39,929 nt of DNA. It comes from Actinomycetota bacterium. GTDB lineage: Bacteria; Actinomycetota; Actinomycetes; Actinomycetales; Microbacteriaceae. Position 1 is the first letter of the stretch; the number at the start of each line of letters is the position of its first letter. Under the pieces are notes generated by a model. That model searched no databases, was not told where the DNA came from, and was given only the letters and a program-made list of their open reading frames with translations. Shown here piece after piece: positions 1-8,771 of this stretch. Made by a program: the position numbers and the translations under genes. The DNA lies in the NCBI GenBank assembly GCA_947450345.1, contig CANFVD010000010.1, forward strand, positions 1 to 39,929, written 5' to 3'.

Positions 1-198
1 CGCATCACGCTTCCCGGCGCGCTGTACCTCGGTCTCGTTGCCCTCATCCCGCTCATCGCGCTCGGACTCCTCGGTGCCAACTCGAACTTCCCGTTCGGTG
101 GTACCTCGATTCTGATCATCGTGGGCGTGGGTCTCGAGACCGTCAAGCAAATTGACTCGCAGCTCCAACAGCGTCACTACGAGGGTCTCCTCAAGTGA
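1..198 (+). CDS. secY: Protein translocase subunit SecY, C-terminal end (partial)
   Basis: The reading frame is open from the first base and ends at the TGA at 196-198, giving the last 65 residues of SecY. SecY is the pore subunit of the SecYEG translocon in the cytoplasmic membrane. The fragment shows a hydrophobic helix (around [16 protein letters not shown]), a short outside loop and a last helix running into [19 protein letters not shown], the usual SecY tail with its cytosolic basic end. The position directly before adk and map is the classic order of the ribosomal protein operon. The start and most of the protein lie outside the window. Confidence 0.95.
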   Translation, partial: RITLPGALYLGLVALIPLIALGLLGANSNFPFGGTSILIIVGVGLETVKQIDSQLQQRHYEGLLK

Positions 199-779
199 CC
201 CGCCTGCTCCTCGTCGGCCCGCCAGGCGCCGGTAAGGGAACGCAGGCCGCGATTCTTGCCGAAACATTTGGCGTCCCCGCAATTTCCACGGGTGATATTT
301 TCCGAAGCAACGTCGCCAATGAAACTCTGCTCGGGCTCCAGGTCAAGGCCATCATGGAGGCCGGCGAGTATGTGCCCGACGCACTGACAAACGAGATCGT
401 GGCCGACCGTCTCAGCCAGGCCGACGCGCGCGTCGGCTTCTTGCTCGACGGCTACCCCCGCACGATCGACCAGGTGAATGAACTCGATCGCATTCTTGCC
501 ACCGATAACACGGCGCTGGATGTTGTTGTTTTGCTGGAAGCCGACACCGATGTTGTGGTGGCACGTCTTCTCAAGCGCGCCAACGAACAGGGACGAGCTG
601 ACGACACCGAAGAGGTTATCCGCAACCGCATGGATGTTTATGCGGAGCAGACCTCCCCGCTCATCGACGTGTATGACAAGCGACACCTCGTCGTTCGGGT
701 TGACGGACTCGGTGCCGTAGCCGATGTCACCGCTCGAATCGTGGACGCCCTGGCCGCTCGCGGCCTCGCGAGCGCCTAG
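195..779 (+). CDS. adk: Adenylate kinase
   Basis: Cytosolic enzyme interconverting ATP + AMP and 2 ADP. The protein has 194 residues, the short form without a zinc-type LID. The P-loop GPPGAGKGT is at residues 8-16, the AMP-site STGDIFR at 31-37, DGYPRT at 85-90, and a short LID with basic and acidic residues ([12 protein letters not shown]) at about 127-138. The GTG start overlaps the secY stop by four bases (GTGA), so translation is probably coupled to secY. map follows seven bases after the stop. Assignment is secure. Confidence 0.97.
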   Translation: MTRLLLVGPPGAGKGTQAAILAETFGVPAISTGDIFRSNVANETLLGLQVKAIMEAGEYVPDALTNEIVADRLSQADARVGFLLDGYPRTIDQVNELDRILATDNTALDVVVLLEADTDVVVARLLKRANEQGRADDTEEVIRNRMDVYAEQTSPLIDVYDKRHLVVRVDGLGAVADVTARIVDALAARGLASA

Positions 780-786
780 CATCGCC

Positions 787-1632
787 GTGTTCGCTCGCCC
801 CAACTTCTACAAATCCGCCGAAGAGATCCGGCTCATGGTGGAACCCGGCTTGGCCACGGCCGCCGCTCTCGATGCCGCCCGTAAGACGATTGCCGTCGGC
901 GCGACCACGCTTGATGTTGATGCCGCTGCCGAACGAGCCATCGTGATGCACGGAGGCGCATCGAACTTTAAGTTGGTGCCCGGATATCGCCACACGGTCT
1001 GCGCCTCGGTGAACGACGAGGTGGTGCACGGAATTCCCACCGCGCGTGTGTTGGCTGCCGGCGACATCATTTCCATCGATGCCGGTGCCATTCTTGGAGG
1101 GTGGAACGGCGACGCGGCCATGACCGTGGTGTTGCCCGATGCGTCGCGCCCGGAGCTTGTGGCCGAACGCGAGACGCTCTCGGCGGTGACGCGCGGTTCG
1201 CTCTGGGCGGGCATCGCACGTTTGGCCACTGCCCGCCACCTGAACGAACTCGGCGACGCCATCGAGGGGTACATCGAAGATGAAGGCGCGCGCCTGGGGC
1301 ACGAGTTCGGCATCCTCACGGAATACGTGGGCCACGGAATTGGTCGCTCGATGCACGAGGACCCGCCGGTCTACAACTATCGCGTCAAGGGAAAGGGCCC
1401 CGACGTGAAGCCGGGACTCGTCGTTGCTATTGAGCCGATGGTGACGTGGGGAAGTCCGGCCACCAAGGTGCTCGACGACGGGTGGACCGTGTCGACCGTT
1501 GACGGACTCTCGGCCTGCCACTGGGAGCACACCGTAGCCGTGCACAAAGACGGTATTTGGGTCACTACCGCGGTTGACGGCGGAGCCGCCGATCTGGCCC
1601 CCTGGGGCGTCACGCCCGTGCGCCCGGCCTAG
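787..1632 (+). CDS. map: Type I methionine aminopeptidase
   Basis: Removes the N-terminal methionine from new proteins; a cytosolic two-metal enzyme. From a GTG at 787 the protein has 281 residues. The frame is open further upstream, but those codons lie inside adk, and starting at 787 gives the normal beginning (FARPNFYKSAEEI). Metal ligands are visible at D98, D109, H183, E216 and E247 in the contexts SIDAGAILGGWNGDAA, GHGIGRSMHEDP, AIEPMV and HWEHTVAV; H81 and H190 are the usual second-shell histidines. No strong ribosome binding site is visible, so coupling to adk seems likely. Confidence 0.95.
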   Translation: MFARPNFYKSAEEIRLMVEPGLATAAALDAARKTIAVGATTLDVDAAAERAIVMHGGASNFKLVPGYRHTVCASVNDEVVHGIPTARVLAAGDIISIDAGAILGGWNGDAAMTVVLPDASRPELVAERETLSAVTRGSLWAGIARLATARHLNELGDAIEGYIEDEGARLGHEFGILTEYVGHGIGRSMHEDPPVYNYRVKGKGPDVKPGLVVAIEPMVTWGSPATKVLDDGWTVSTVDGLSACHWEHTVAVHKDGIWVTTAVDGGAADLAPWGVTPVRPA

Positions 1633-1679
1633 AGATCAACGCGAACACCGGCCTCAGGACCGGCCAGAAGTCGGCTCGA

Positions 1680-1709
1680 TTGGCGTGCGGCGCCCTTACC
1701 ACGTAGTAT
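1680..1709 (+). promoter_or_regulatory. Candidate promoter of infA and the downstream ribosomal protein genes
   Basis: TTGGCG at 1680-1685 and TAGTAT at 1704-1709 are separated by 18 bases, a reasonable housekeeping-sigma promoter in the 184-base gap between map and infA. The transcript would have a leader of about 100 bases before the infA ATG. Seen by eye only. Confidence 0.45.
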
Positions 1710-1816
1710 TAACTCTTGGTGTCTTTTGTCATGCCTGTCGGCGTGTCGAAAGGCGTCCGGTCCACAATCCTGTGGGCTCGCACGACCAGTAAACACAATA
1801 CAAACGAAGTGAGTTT

Positions 1817-2038
1817 ATGGCCAAGAAAGACGGCGTTATCGAGATCGAAGGCTCGGTTGTCGAAGCGCTGCCCAACGCCATGTTCCGCGTGGAGTTGACC
1901 AACGGCCATAAGGTTCTCGCCCACATTTCGGGCAAGATGCGCCAGCACTACATCCGAATCCTCCCCGAGGACAAGGTCATAGTGGAGCTAAGCCCCTACG
2001 ACCTCACTCGCGGTCGCATTGTGTATCGCTACAAGTAG
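1817..2038 (+). CDS. infA: Translation initiation factor IF-1
   Basis: 73 residues with the complete IF-1 OB fold ([20 protein letters not shown] at the N-terminus; [28 protein letters not shown] in the second half). IF-1 binds the 30S A site and helps initiator tRNA selection. Length and sequence are typical for actinobacteria. A GAAGTGAG stretch precedes the ATG as a ribosome binding site. It heads the infA-rpmJ-rpsM-rpsK-rpoA-rplQ run and lies downstream of a candidate promoter at 1680-1709. Confidence 0.97.
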   Translation: MAKKDGVIEIEGSVVEALPNAMFRVELTNGHKVLAHISGKMRQHYIRILPEDKVIVELSPYDLTRGRIVYRYK

Positions 2039-2116
2039 CCCCGGGCGAAAACAGCGACTGGAAAGTAACGGCCGGCCCGAACAGGGGCGGTACGAAGACA
2101 GCGAAAAGGAAACATC

Positions 2117-2230
2117 ATGAAGGTAAACCCCAGCGTCAAGAAGATCTGTGACAAGTGCAAGGTCATCCGTCGCCACGGCAACGTTATGGTCATCTGCGAA
2201 AACCCTCGCCACAAGCAGCGCCAGGGTTAG
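2117..2230 (+). CDS. rpmJ: 50S ribosomal protein bL36
   Basis: A 37-residue gene starting [17 protein letters not shown] and ending RHKQRQG. It is the zinc-binding form: C11, C14, C27 and H32 make the CxxC...C...H site. It is preceded by AAAAGGA nine bases before the ATG. The position between infA and rpsM is the standard one. It is so short that ordinary gene length cut-offs miss it. Confidence 0.97.
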   Translation: MKVNPSVKKICDKCKVIRRHGNVMVICENPRHKQRQG

Positions 2231-2375
2231 TACCCCACACACTTACCCGCTCCACCCACAACTAAATAGATAACGAGCACATCCACGAACTCGCGAAAGC
2301 GGGGGACACCTTGGGACAGAGGCCCAGGCACCGGATGCGCCCCACACCTCTGATAAACACACAGGAGAAGCCACC

Positions 2376-2750
2376 ATGGCACGTCTCGCCGGAGTTGACA
2401 TTCCACGCGATAAGCGCGTTGAAGTCGCCCTTACCTACATTTACGGCATCGGTCGTACGCGCGCGCAGAAGACGCTCGCCGAGACCGGCATCAGCCCCGA
2501 TATCCGCGTCAAGGATCTGACCGATGACCAGCTCATCGCGCTCCGTGACTTCATCGAGGCAACCTTCCGCGTTGAGGGTGACCTGCGACGCGAGGTAGCC
2601 GCCGACATTCGCCGCAAGGTTGAAATCGGAAGCTACGAAGGTATCCGCCACCGCAAGGGCCTGCCCGTTCGCGGTCAGCGCACCAAGACCAACGCCCGTA
2701 CGCGCAAGGGCCCCAAGCGCACCGTTGCCGGAAAGAAGAAGGCCAAGTAG
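2376..2750 (+). CDS. rpsM: 30S ribosomal protein uS13
   Basis: 124 residues; contacts the head of the 30S subunit and the P-site tRNA. The sequence starts [20 protein letters not shown] and ends in the usual basic tail ([19 protein letters not shown]). A good ribosome binding site (ACAGGAG) precedes the ATG. The 145-base gap between rpmJ and rpsM is rather long for this operon and holds a weak inverted repeat (TTGGG / CCCAG) near 2312-2330, which I do not interpret. Confidence 0.97.
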   Translation: MARLAGVDIPRDKRVEVALTYIYGIGRTRAQKTLAETGISPDIRVKDLTDDQLIALRDFIEATFRVEGDLRREVAADIRRKVEIGSYEGIRHRKGLPVRGQRTKTNARTRKGPKRTVAGKKKAK

Positions 2751-2794
2751 CCGCTCGGCTCGCCTTCATTCAGAACAGGTTTTAGGAGAAGCAC

Positions 2795-3193
2795 ATGGCT
2801 ACACCAAAGTCCGCGGTACGCAAGCCGCGTAAGAAAGACAAGAAGAACATTGCTGTGGGTCAGGCCCACATCAAGTCGACCTTCAACAACACCATCGTGT
2901 CGATTACCGACACCACGGGTGCTGTCATCAGCTGGGCCTCGTCGGGCGGCGTGGGCTTCAAGGGCTCGCGTAAGTCGACTCCCTACGCTGCACAGATGGC
3001 TGCCGAGTCGGCAGCGCGTCAGGCGCAGGAGCACGGCATGAAGAAGGTTGACGTCTTCGTGAAGGGACCGGGTTCGGGTCGTGAGACCGCAATCCGTTCG
3101 CTCCAGGCTGCCGGCCTCGAGGTGGGTTCGATCAGCGATGTGACGCCTCAGGCTCACAACGGATGTCGCCCGCCCAAGCGTCGCCGCGTCTAG
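2795..3193 (+). CDS. rpsK: 30S ribosomal protein uS11
   Basis: 132 residues; platform protein of the 30S subunit. Hallmarks are [15 protein letters not shown] near residue 23, [19 protein letters not shown] in the middle and the conserved end [23 protein letters not shown] is the ribosome binding site upstream of the ATG. It lies between rpsM and rpoA as expected; this operon version has no rpsD between them. Confidence 0.97.
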   Translation: MATPKSAVRKPRKKDKKNIAVGQAHIKSTFNNTIVSITDTTGAVISWASSGGVGFKGSRKSTPYAAQMAAESAARQAQEHGMKKVDVFVKGPGSGRETAIRSLQAAGLEVGSISDVTPQAHNGCRPPKRRRV

Positions 3194-3304
3194 TTTTCCC
3201 CCTCCCGTCTTCTGGCGTGGGTTGCCCTCCTCGTGAGGCGTGCCCGCTGACGAAATCGTGAGGGTGCACCGCACACCCCACCCATAACTAAACAACTCGC
3301 ACGG

Positions 3305-3326
3305 AAGTGTCATATAGCGGACACTT
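3305..3326 (+). other. Perfect inverted repeat upstream of rpoA
   Basis: AAGTGTC at 3305-3311 and GACACTT at 3320-3326 flank an 8-base loop, ending 18 bases before the rpoA start codon. In RNA it would form a 7-bp hairpin in the rpsK-rpoA spacer. Its role is unknown; it could be a control element or a protein operator. Confidence 0.5.
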
Positions 3327-3344
3327 GGCCGAAAGGAACACACA

Positions 3345-4337
3345 GTGCTCATTGCACAGCGCCCCACGCTTGCCGAAGAGAACATCTCGGAATTCCGCTC
3401 GCGGTTCGTCATCGAACCGCTCGAGCCTGGTTTCGGATACACCCTCGGCAACTCACTTCGCCGTACCCTGCTCTCGTCGATTCCCGGCGCTGCAGTTACC
3501 AGCATCCGTCTCGATGGTGTTCAGCACCCCTTCAGCACCATTCCCGGTGCCAAGGAAGACGTGACCGAGATCATCTTGAACATCAAGTCGATCGTGGTCT
3601 CGAGCGAGCACGATGAACCCATCACGGTTCGCCTCAGCAAGAACGGCGCCGGTGTGGTCACCGCGGGCAACATCACGGCACCCGCGGGCGTCGAGATCCA
3701 CAACCCCGACCTGCACATTGCCACGCTGAACGACAAGGCCAAGTTCGACCTCGAGCTCATCATTGAGCGCGGTCGTGGCTACGTGTCGTCCGAGCAGAAC
3801 CGCAACGAGTACTCGGAGGCCGGCCAGATGCCGGTTGACTCCATCTACTCTCCCGTCCTCAAGGTGACCTACCGCGTCGAGGCAACTCGTGCCGGTGAGC
3901 GTACCGACTTCGACCGTCTCGTGGTCGACGTCGAGACCAAGCCCGCCATCACGCCTCGCGACGCGATGGCATCTGCCGGCCGCACGCTCACGGAGCTGTT
4001 CGGTCTGGCTCGCGAGCTGAACACGGCCGCCGAGGGTATCGAGATTGGCCCCGCACCCGTGGACGCCATCACCACCTCGGAACTTCAGATTCCCGTTGAA
4101 GACATGGACCTCTCGGTTCGTTCCTACAACTGCCTCAAGCGCGAGGGAATCAACACCGTGAGTGAACTGGTGGCCCTGTCGGAGCACCAGCTCATGAACA
4201 TTCGCAACTTCGGCCAGAAGTCGGTCGATGAGGTGCGCGACAAGCTCATTGAAATGGGACTCTCACTGAAGGATTCGGTTCCCGGATTCGATGGTGCCCA
4301 CTTCTACGGTGGATACGACGACGAGGACCAGATCTAG
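3345..4337 (+). CDS. rpoA: DNA-directed RNA polymerase alpha subunit
   Basis: 330 residues, normal length. The N-terminal assembly domain (to about residue 230) has the [20 protein letters not shown] signature near 25-44. The C-terminal DNA/activator-binding domain (about 245-320) has the helix-hairpin-helix [19 protein letters not shown] and [17 protein letters not shown] start with GAAAGGAA just upstream. RpoA dimerises to nucleate the RNA polymerase core. Followed by rplQ after 43 bases. Confidence 0.97.
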   Translation: MLIAQRPTLAEENISEFRSRFVIEPLEPGFGYTLGNSLRRTLLSSIPGAAVTSIRLDGVQHPFSTIPGAKEDVTEIILNIKSIVVSSEHDEPITVRLSKNGAGVVTAGNITAPAGVEIHNPDLHIATLNDKAKFDLELIIERGRGYVSSEQNRNEYSEAGQMPVDSIYSPVLKVTYRVEATRAGERTDFDRLVVDVETKPAITPRDAMASAGRTLTELFGLARELNTAAEGIEIGPAPVDAITTSELQIPVEDMDLSVRSYNCLKREGINTVSELVALSEHQLMNIRNFGQKSVDEVRDKLIEMGLSLKDSVPGFDGAHFYGGYDDEDQI

Positions 4338-4380
4338 GCCCCGCCTAGGTTGAGTCTCACAGCTAAACGGAGAAAGAAAA

Positions 4381-5022
4381 ATGCCTGCACCTACTAAAGG
4401 TCCCCGTCTCGGTGGCGGTCCGGCTCACGAGCGTCTTATGCTTGCGAACCTCGCCGCGGCCCTGTTCACCCACAAGTCGATCCAGACCACCGAGACCAAG
4501 GCCAAGCGCCTTCGTCCGCTGGCTGAGCGCCTGGTTACCTTCGCCAAGCGTGGTGACCTGCACGCACGCCGTCGCGTGATCCAGGTTCTGCGCAACAATA
4601 AGGAAGCCGTTCACATTCTCTTCACGGAGATTGCCCCCCAGGTGAGCGAGCGTGAGGGTGGCTACACGCGCATCACCAAGCTCGGTTACCGCAAGGGTGA
4701 CAACGCACCCATGGCCGCCATCGAGCTCGTGCTCGAGCCCGTGGTCAAGAAGCCCGTGTCGGCCAAGAAGGCTGCTGCCGCCAAGGCTGCCGCCGAAGCA
4801 CCCAAGGCTGAGGCACCCAAGGCTGCAGCTCCTGTTGCCGAGGCTCCTTCTGAAGAGTTGGTTGTCACCGACGGCGTCGTGGACGAGATTGTTGACGCTC
4901 CCGTAGAGGCCGCTCCCGAGGCACCCGTCGCCGAAGAGGCTGCACCTGCTGAGGAAGCACCCGCGGCTGAAGCACCTGCCGAGGATGCTCCCGCAGAAGA
5001 ACCGGCAGCCGACAAAGAGTAG
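4381..5022 (+). CDS. rplQ: 50S ribosomal protein bL17 with a long acidic tail
   Basis: 213 residues. The first ~120 are ordinary bL17 ([42 protein letters not shown]), a protein at the polypeptide exit side of the 50S subunit. The remaining ~90 residues are low complexity, almost only Ala, Pro, Glu, Val and Lys: first Ala/Lys-rich, then acidic ([18 protein letters not shown]), surely disordered. Actinobacterial bL17 proteins often carry some extension, but this one nearly doubles the protein. The ribosome binding site GGAGAAAGA precedes the ATG, and a strong terminator follows the gene. Confidence 0.95.
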   Translation: MPAPTKGPRLGGGPAHERLMLANLAAALFTHKSIQTTETKAKRLRPLAERLVTFAKRGDLHARRRVIQVLRNNKEAVHILFTEIAPQVSEREGGYTRITKLGYRKGDNAPMAAIELVLEPVVKKPVSAKKAAAAKAAAEAPKAEAPKAAAPVAEAPSEELVVTDGVVDEIVDAPVEAAPEAPVAEEAAPAEEAPAAEAPAEDAPAEEPAADKE

Positions 5023-5036
5023 TTTGCGTTTACGCG

Positions 5037-5074
5037 AACGAGACCCTCGCCCACTGGGCGGGGGTCTTCTCGTT
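5037..5074 (+). terminator. Intrinsic terminator after rplQ
   Basis: The arms AACGAGACCC..CGCCC and GGGCG..GGGTCTTCTCGTT pair around an ACT loop with a small bulge. The hairpin begins 15 bases after the rplQ stop and closes the ribosomal protein operon before truA. Confidence 0.8.
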
Positions 5075-5102
5075 AACGGTCCGTGGCCACGAGTGCGCGC
5101 CC

Positions 5103-5108
5103 TAGACT
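5103..5108 (+). promoter_or_regulatory. -10 element of truA (near-leaderless)
   Basis: TAGACT lies nine bases before the truA ATG, downstream of the rplQ terminator. The same hexamer precedes glmS. A start site about seven bases later would give a transcript with almost no leader. No convincing -35 was seen. Confidence 0.45.
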
Positions 5109-5117
5109 TTTTGCATC

Positions 5118-5948
5118 ATGACCCCCTCCGCCCTTTCGCGCATCAGGCTCGACATTGCCTATGACGGAACGAACTTCGCCGGTTGGGCCGTCCAACCCAA
5201 TCGGCGCACGGTCCAGGGTGTCGTGGAGGAGGCGCTGGGGCGCATCCTGCGGTCAAGGACCGTCATCAGGCTCACCGTGGCCGGCCGCACGGATGCCGGC
5301 GTGCACGCCCTCGGTCAGGTTGCCCATGCTGACGTAACCACGTCCATGGCGCCGGCCGAGCTTCACCGACGCCTCGGGCGCTTTCTCGGGGCCGACTCCG
5401 ATGTCGTCATTCACGCGGTGACACAGGCTCCGCCCGGATTTGATGCCCGCTTTTCTGCGGAGGCCAGGCGCTACGAATACCGCATCATGGATGGCTCGGA
5501 ACGGGTGAACCCGATGGAGCGACACCGTGCCGTCATTCTGCAGGATCGGCTCGACCTCGACGTGATGAACGATGTTGCCGCGCGGGTTGTGGGACTGCGC
5601 GATTTCGGCGCGTTCTGCAAACCACGCTTCATGTCGACGACGATTCGCGAACTCCAAGAGTTTTCGTGGCGGCGCGACGATAACTCCACCCTGGTCGCCA
5701 CGCTTCAGGCGGACGCCTTCTGTCACTCCATGGTGCGGGCTCTCGTGGGCGCGTGCGTTGCCGTGACACAGGGCCGGTTGAGTATGGCCGGGCTGGAACG
5801 TGTCCGTGATGGCGCCAAGCGAACGAGCAAATTCAAGGTTTTGGCCCCGCACGGGCTCTGCCTGACCGAGGTGATTTATCCGCCGGATCACGCGTTGGCC
5901 GAGCGGGCGGCGCTGACCCGCGACCGCCGCGATTTGCCCAGCGAATAG
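5118..5948 (+). CDS. truA: tRNA pseudouridine(38-40) synthase TruA
   Basis: 276 residues. Isomerises uridines 38-40 in the anticodon arm of many tRNAs. Signatures: YDGTNFAGWAVQPNRRTVQG near residues 14-33; the catalytic-aspartate motif GRTDAGVHALGQVAH near 56-70; RRYEYRI in the middle; and FCHSMVRALVGACVAVTQGRLS near the end. Transcribed on its own behind a near-leaderless promoter, after the rplQ terminator. Confidence 0.96.
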   Translation: MTPSALSRIRLDIAYDGTNFAGWAVQPNRRTVQGVVEEALGRILRSRTVIRLTVAGRTDAGVHALGQVAHADVTTSMAPAELHRRLGRFLGADSDVVIHAVTQAPPGFDARFSAEARRYEYRIMDGSERVNPMERHRAVILQDRLDLDVMNDVAARVVGLRDFGAFCKPRFMSTTIRELQEFSWRRDDNSTLVATLQADAFCHSMVRALVGACVAVTQGRLSMAGLERVRDGAKRTSKFKVLAPHGLCLTEVIYPPDHALAERAALTRDRRDLPSE

Positions 5949-5963
5949 CTCATCACGTATCCT
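5934..5963 (+). promoter_or_regulatory. Candidate promoter of rplM-rpsI
   Basis: TTGCCC at 5934-5939 and TATCCT at 5958-5963, 18 bases apart, overlapping the end of truA. This would give a leader of about 140 bases before rplM. Confidence 0.4.
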
Positions 5964-6023
5964 TGGGACTTGGTGCCACTGCTCCCTATGGGCAAGGCAT
6001 GCGAATGAGCCCTCAATAGTTGG

Positions 6024-6056
6024 GTTCTCACCTCCATTCGTGTGAGGCCTGAGAAC
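6024..6056 (+). promoter_or_regulatory. Hairpin in the rplM leader
   Basis: GTTCTCA + CCTC (6024-6034) pair with GAGG + TGAGAAC (6044-6047 and 6050-6056), leaving a 9-base loop and a 2-base bulge. It sits in the ~140-base untranslated leader of rplM. Ribosomal protein leaders are often autoregulatory, but this is not a leader structure I recognise; function is inference. Confidence 0.45.
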
Positions 6057-6111
6057 GTAGCGACCGAGCGGGATTCACGAACCACTCACTTCGAAAAGCA
6101 AAGGCAGTATT

Positions 6112-6558
6112 GTGACGCGTACATACACGCCCAAGATCTCTGAGGTAAAGCGCGGCTGGGTCATCATCGACGCAACCGACGTTGTCCTCGGACGACTGGC
6201 TAGCCACACGGCAACCATTCTCCGCGGCAAGAACAAGCCGACCTTCACCCCCCACATGGACATGGGTGACTTCGTCATCATCATCAACGCCGACAAGGTT
6301 GCTCTTACGGGCTCCAAGCTCGCGCAGAAGAAGGCCTACCGCCACTCGGGTTACCCGGGCGGACTCACGGCCACCTCGTACTCCGAGCTGCTCGAGAAGA
6401 ACCCCGAGCGTGCCGTGGAGAAGGCCGTTCGCGGCATGCTCCCCAAGACCTCGCTGGGCCGCGCGCAGATGCGCAAGCTCAAGGTCTACACGGGTGCCGA
6501 GCACCCTCACGCTGCCCAGCAGCCCACGCCGTACATTCTCGACCAGGTCGCTCAGTAA
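6112..6558 (+). CDS. rplM: 50S ribosomal protein uL13
   Basis: 148 residues, one of the early 50S assembly proteins. Typical blocks are [53 protein letters not shown] and [24 protein letters not shown] start with AAAGGCAG upstream. It is co-transcribed with rpsI, 29 bases downstream. Confidence 0.96.
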   Translation: MTRTYTPKISEVKRGWVIIDATDVVLGRLASHTATILRGKNKPTFTPHMDMGDFVIIINADKVALTGSKLAQKKAYRHSGYPGGLTATSYSELLEKNPERAVEKAVRGMLPKTSLGRAQMRKLKVYTGAEHPHAAQQPTPYILDQVAQ

Positions 6559-6587
6559 GCGCCGGATACGTAAAGGACCGAATCATC

Positions 6588-7100
6588 ATGACTGAGATTG
6601 AGACCACCCCGGCCGACGAGGCCGCAGAGGTTACCGAGACCGTAGAGGTCACCGAGTACAGCACCGAGAGCCCGGCAGCTTCGGCTCCCGCCGCTCCCCG
6701 TGTTGTCATGAACGTTCCCGGCGCAGCCGTGGGCCGTCGCAAGCAGGCCATCGCCCGCGTGCGCCTCGTTCCCGGCGCCGGCAGCATCACTGTCAACGGC
6801 CGCGAGTTCGCCGACTACTTCCCCAACAAGTTGCACCAGCAGCTGATCAACGACCCGTTCACCGTGCTCAACCTGCTCGGTAGCTACGACGTTGTTGCAC
6901 GCATCACCGGTGGTGGCCCCTCGGGTCAGGCCGGCGCACTGCGTCTGGGCATCTCGCGCGCGCTCAACCTCATTGACGAGGAGAACAACCGGGCCACGCT
7001 CAAGAAGGCCGGCTTCCTCAGCCGTGACGCTCGCGTCAAGGAGCGCAAGAAGGCTGGTCTTAAGAAGGCCCGTAAGGCTCCTCAGTACTCGAAGCGTTAG
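6588..7100 (+). CDS. rpsI: 30S ribosomal protein uS9 with acidic N-terminal extension
   Basis: 170 residues. The uS9 core begins near residue 44 ([24 protein letters not shown]) and ends with the typical [26 protein letters not shown], whose C-terminal Arg reaches the P-site tRNA. The first ~40 residues are acidic, Glu/Thr/Ala-rich and not part of the universal fold. Such extensions occur in actinobacterial uS9. ATG start right after AAAGGACC. glmM follows after 19 bases. Confidence 0.96.
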   Translation: MTEIETTPADEAAEVTETVEVTEYSTESPAASAPAAPRVVMNVPGAAVGRRKQAIARVRLVPGAGSITVNGREFADYFPNKLHQQLINDPFTVLNLLGSYDVVARITGGGPSGQAGALRLGISRALNLIDEENNRATLKKAGFLSRDARVKERKKAGLKKARKAPQYSKR

Positions 7101-7119
7101 TCAGTCAAGGCTCCTCGCC

Positions 7120-8481
7120 ATGGCTCACCTGTTCGGTACGGACGGCGTTCGAGGGCTTGCGAATCGGGAACTCACCGCCGACCTCGCCCTCGGGCTCGCT
7201 CAGTCAGCAGCGTTTGTGCTCATGCACGGACGCCGCGCTGACGAGCGCCGCGAAAAGGGGAAACGGCCCGTTGCCGTGCTTGCGCGCGATCCGCGCATCT
7301 CCGGGGAGTTCCTCGCGGCTGCTGTTGCCGCCGGCTTGGCAAGCTCGGGCATCGACGTACTCGATGCCGGCGTGCTGCCCACCCCGGCGTGCGCGTTCCT
7401 GATCAAAGACATCGATGCCGACTTTGGCGTCATGATTTCTGCCTCGCACAACCCGGCCCCCGACAACGGCATCAAGTTCTTTTCCTACGGCGGTGTCAAA
7501 CTGCCTGATGAGGTCGAGGATCGCATCGAGGAACACCTCGGTATTGAAAAACTTCTTCCCACCGGTAGCGAGGTCGGGCGCATCCGCCGCTTTGCCGATG
7601 CCGAAGACCGCTACGCGCTGCACCTGCTCAGCACGCTGCCGCACAGGCTCGACGGAATCCACGTTGTCATCGACTGTGCGCACGGGGCCGCCGCGGCGGT
7701 GAGTCCTCAGGTGTTCGCTGACGCCGGCGCCACCATTACCGTCATTGGTAACGAACCCAACGGCAACAACATCAATGACGGCGTGGGATCAACTCACCTC
7801 GACCTCCTGGCCGCCAAGGTGCTCGAGGTCGGAGCCGACGTGGGCATTGCGCACGATGGCGACGCCGATCGCTGCCTCGCGGTTGATGCCGAGGGCAACA
7901 TTATCGACGGCGACCACATCATGGCCATCCTCGCGATTTCCATGAAAGAACGCGGTCACTTGCCCGACAACACGCTCGTGGCTACCGTGATGAGCAATCT
8001 GGGGCTGCACCGCGCGATGGCGGCTCACGACATCACTGTGGTCGAGACGGCCGTGGGTGACCGCTATGTGGTCGAAGCGCTCGCTGCGGGCGGGCACAGC
8101 CTGGGCGGGGAACAATCCGGCCACGTCATCATGTCGGAGTTTGGCTCCACAGGTGACGGCGTGCTGACCGGGCTGCACCTGGTGGCCGAGATGGCCCGCA
8201 CCGGCAAGAGCCTTAAGGAGCTTGCTGGCGTGATGACCGTCTACCCTCAAATTCTGGTGAACGTGCGCGGTGTCGACCACCGGGCGCTGCACGGCAACAC
8301 TGTCATCGAGACGGCCGTCGCTCAAGCCTCGCTGGAGCTTGCCGATTCCGGACGCGTGCTGTTGCGCCCTTCCGGCACCGAACCCATGGTGCGTGTCATG
8401 GTGGAGGCGGCCGACCAGGCCACCGCCGACCGGCTGGCACACGCGCTCGCCGACGTGGTGAAGGCTGAGCTCGGGAGCTAG
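7120..8481 (+). CDS. glmM: Phosphoglucosamine mutase
   Basis: 453 residues from the ATG at 7120. The frame is open further up but overlaps rpsI, and [17 protein letters not shown] is the standard beginning. Converts glucosamine-6-phosphate to glucosamine-1-phosphate for UDP-GlcNAc and cell wall synthesis. The phosphoserine loop [12 protein letters not shown] (S109), the metal loop DGDADR (246-251) and the phosphate-binding loop [12 protein letters not shown] near the C-terminus are all intact. glmS, the previous pathway step, lies 1.9 kb downstream behind two minus-strand genes. Confidence 0.96.
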   Translation: MAHLFGTDGVRGLANRELTADLALGLAQSAAFVLMHGRRADERREKGKRPVAVLARDPRISGEFLAAAVAAGLASSGIDVLDAGVLPTPACAFLIKDIDADFGVMISASHNPAPDNGIKFFSYGGVKLPDEVEDRIEEHLGIEKLLPTGSEVGRIRRFADAEDRYALHLLSTLPHRLDGIHVVIDCAHGAAAAVSPQVFADAGATITVIGNEPNGNNINDGVGSTHLDLLAAKVLEVGADVGIAHDGDADRCLAVDAEGNIIDGDHIMAILAISMKERGHLPDNTLVATVMSNLGLHRAMAAHDITVVETAVGDRYVVEALAAGGHSLGGEQSGHVIMSEFGSTGDGVLTGLHLVAEMARTGKSLKELAGVMTVYPQILVNVRGVDHRALHGNTVIETAVAQASLELADSGRVLLRPSGTEPMVRVMVEAADQATADRLAHALADVVKAELGS

Positions 8482-8484
8482 GCC

Positions 8485-8715
8485 GTGTTGGCTCGAATCG
8501 TTCGCGCGGTGATGTGGATCTTGGTGTCCATCGACGCCATTGGCACGCTGTGGTTGGCGAGCCTGTCAGTATTCGGCGGCTACGTGCTCGATCAGGGGAC
8601 CTGGGAATACGTGGGTGGTGGCAACGGAGGCGCGGCGGCGGCCGTCATCCTTTTCGGCGCGGTGGTCGCGGCCGTGATCGTGCTCGCCGCTCGTTCCCTC
8701 CATCGTCGTCAATAA
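8485..8715 (+). CDS. Small membrane protein of unknown function
   Basis: 76 residues from a GTG three bases after the glmM stop. Two hydrophobic segments are visible (about residues 7-28, VMWILVSIDAIGTLWLASLSVF, and about 48-68, GGAAAAVILFGAVVAAVIVLAA), joined by a Gly/Trp/Tyr-rich loop, with a basic end RSLHRRQ. It is probably translated with glmM. I do not recognise a family. Confidence 0.7.
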   Translation: MLARIVRAVMWILVSIDAIGTLWLASLSVFGGYVLDQGTWEYVGGGNGGAAAAVILFGAVVAAVIVLAARSLHRRQ

Positions 8716-8771
8716 TTCGCGACCCAGCGACCGGGTGCCGGGATAACAGTGACGTGCGGCGGTGCTTCGAC

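Noticed and set aside
177-803. Long open frame on the minus strand opposite adk
   Set aside because: It mirrors a certain gene in a high-GC sequence and its protein shows no family features. The same holds for other long antisense frames, for example opposite map, rpoA, glmS, alr, guaA and the nitroalkane-oxidase-like gene.
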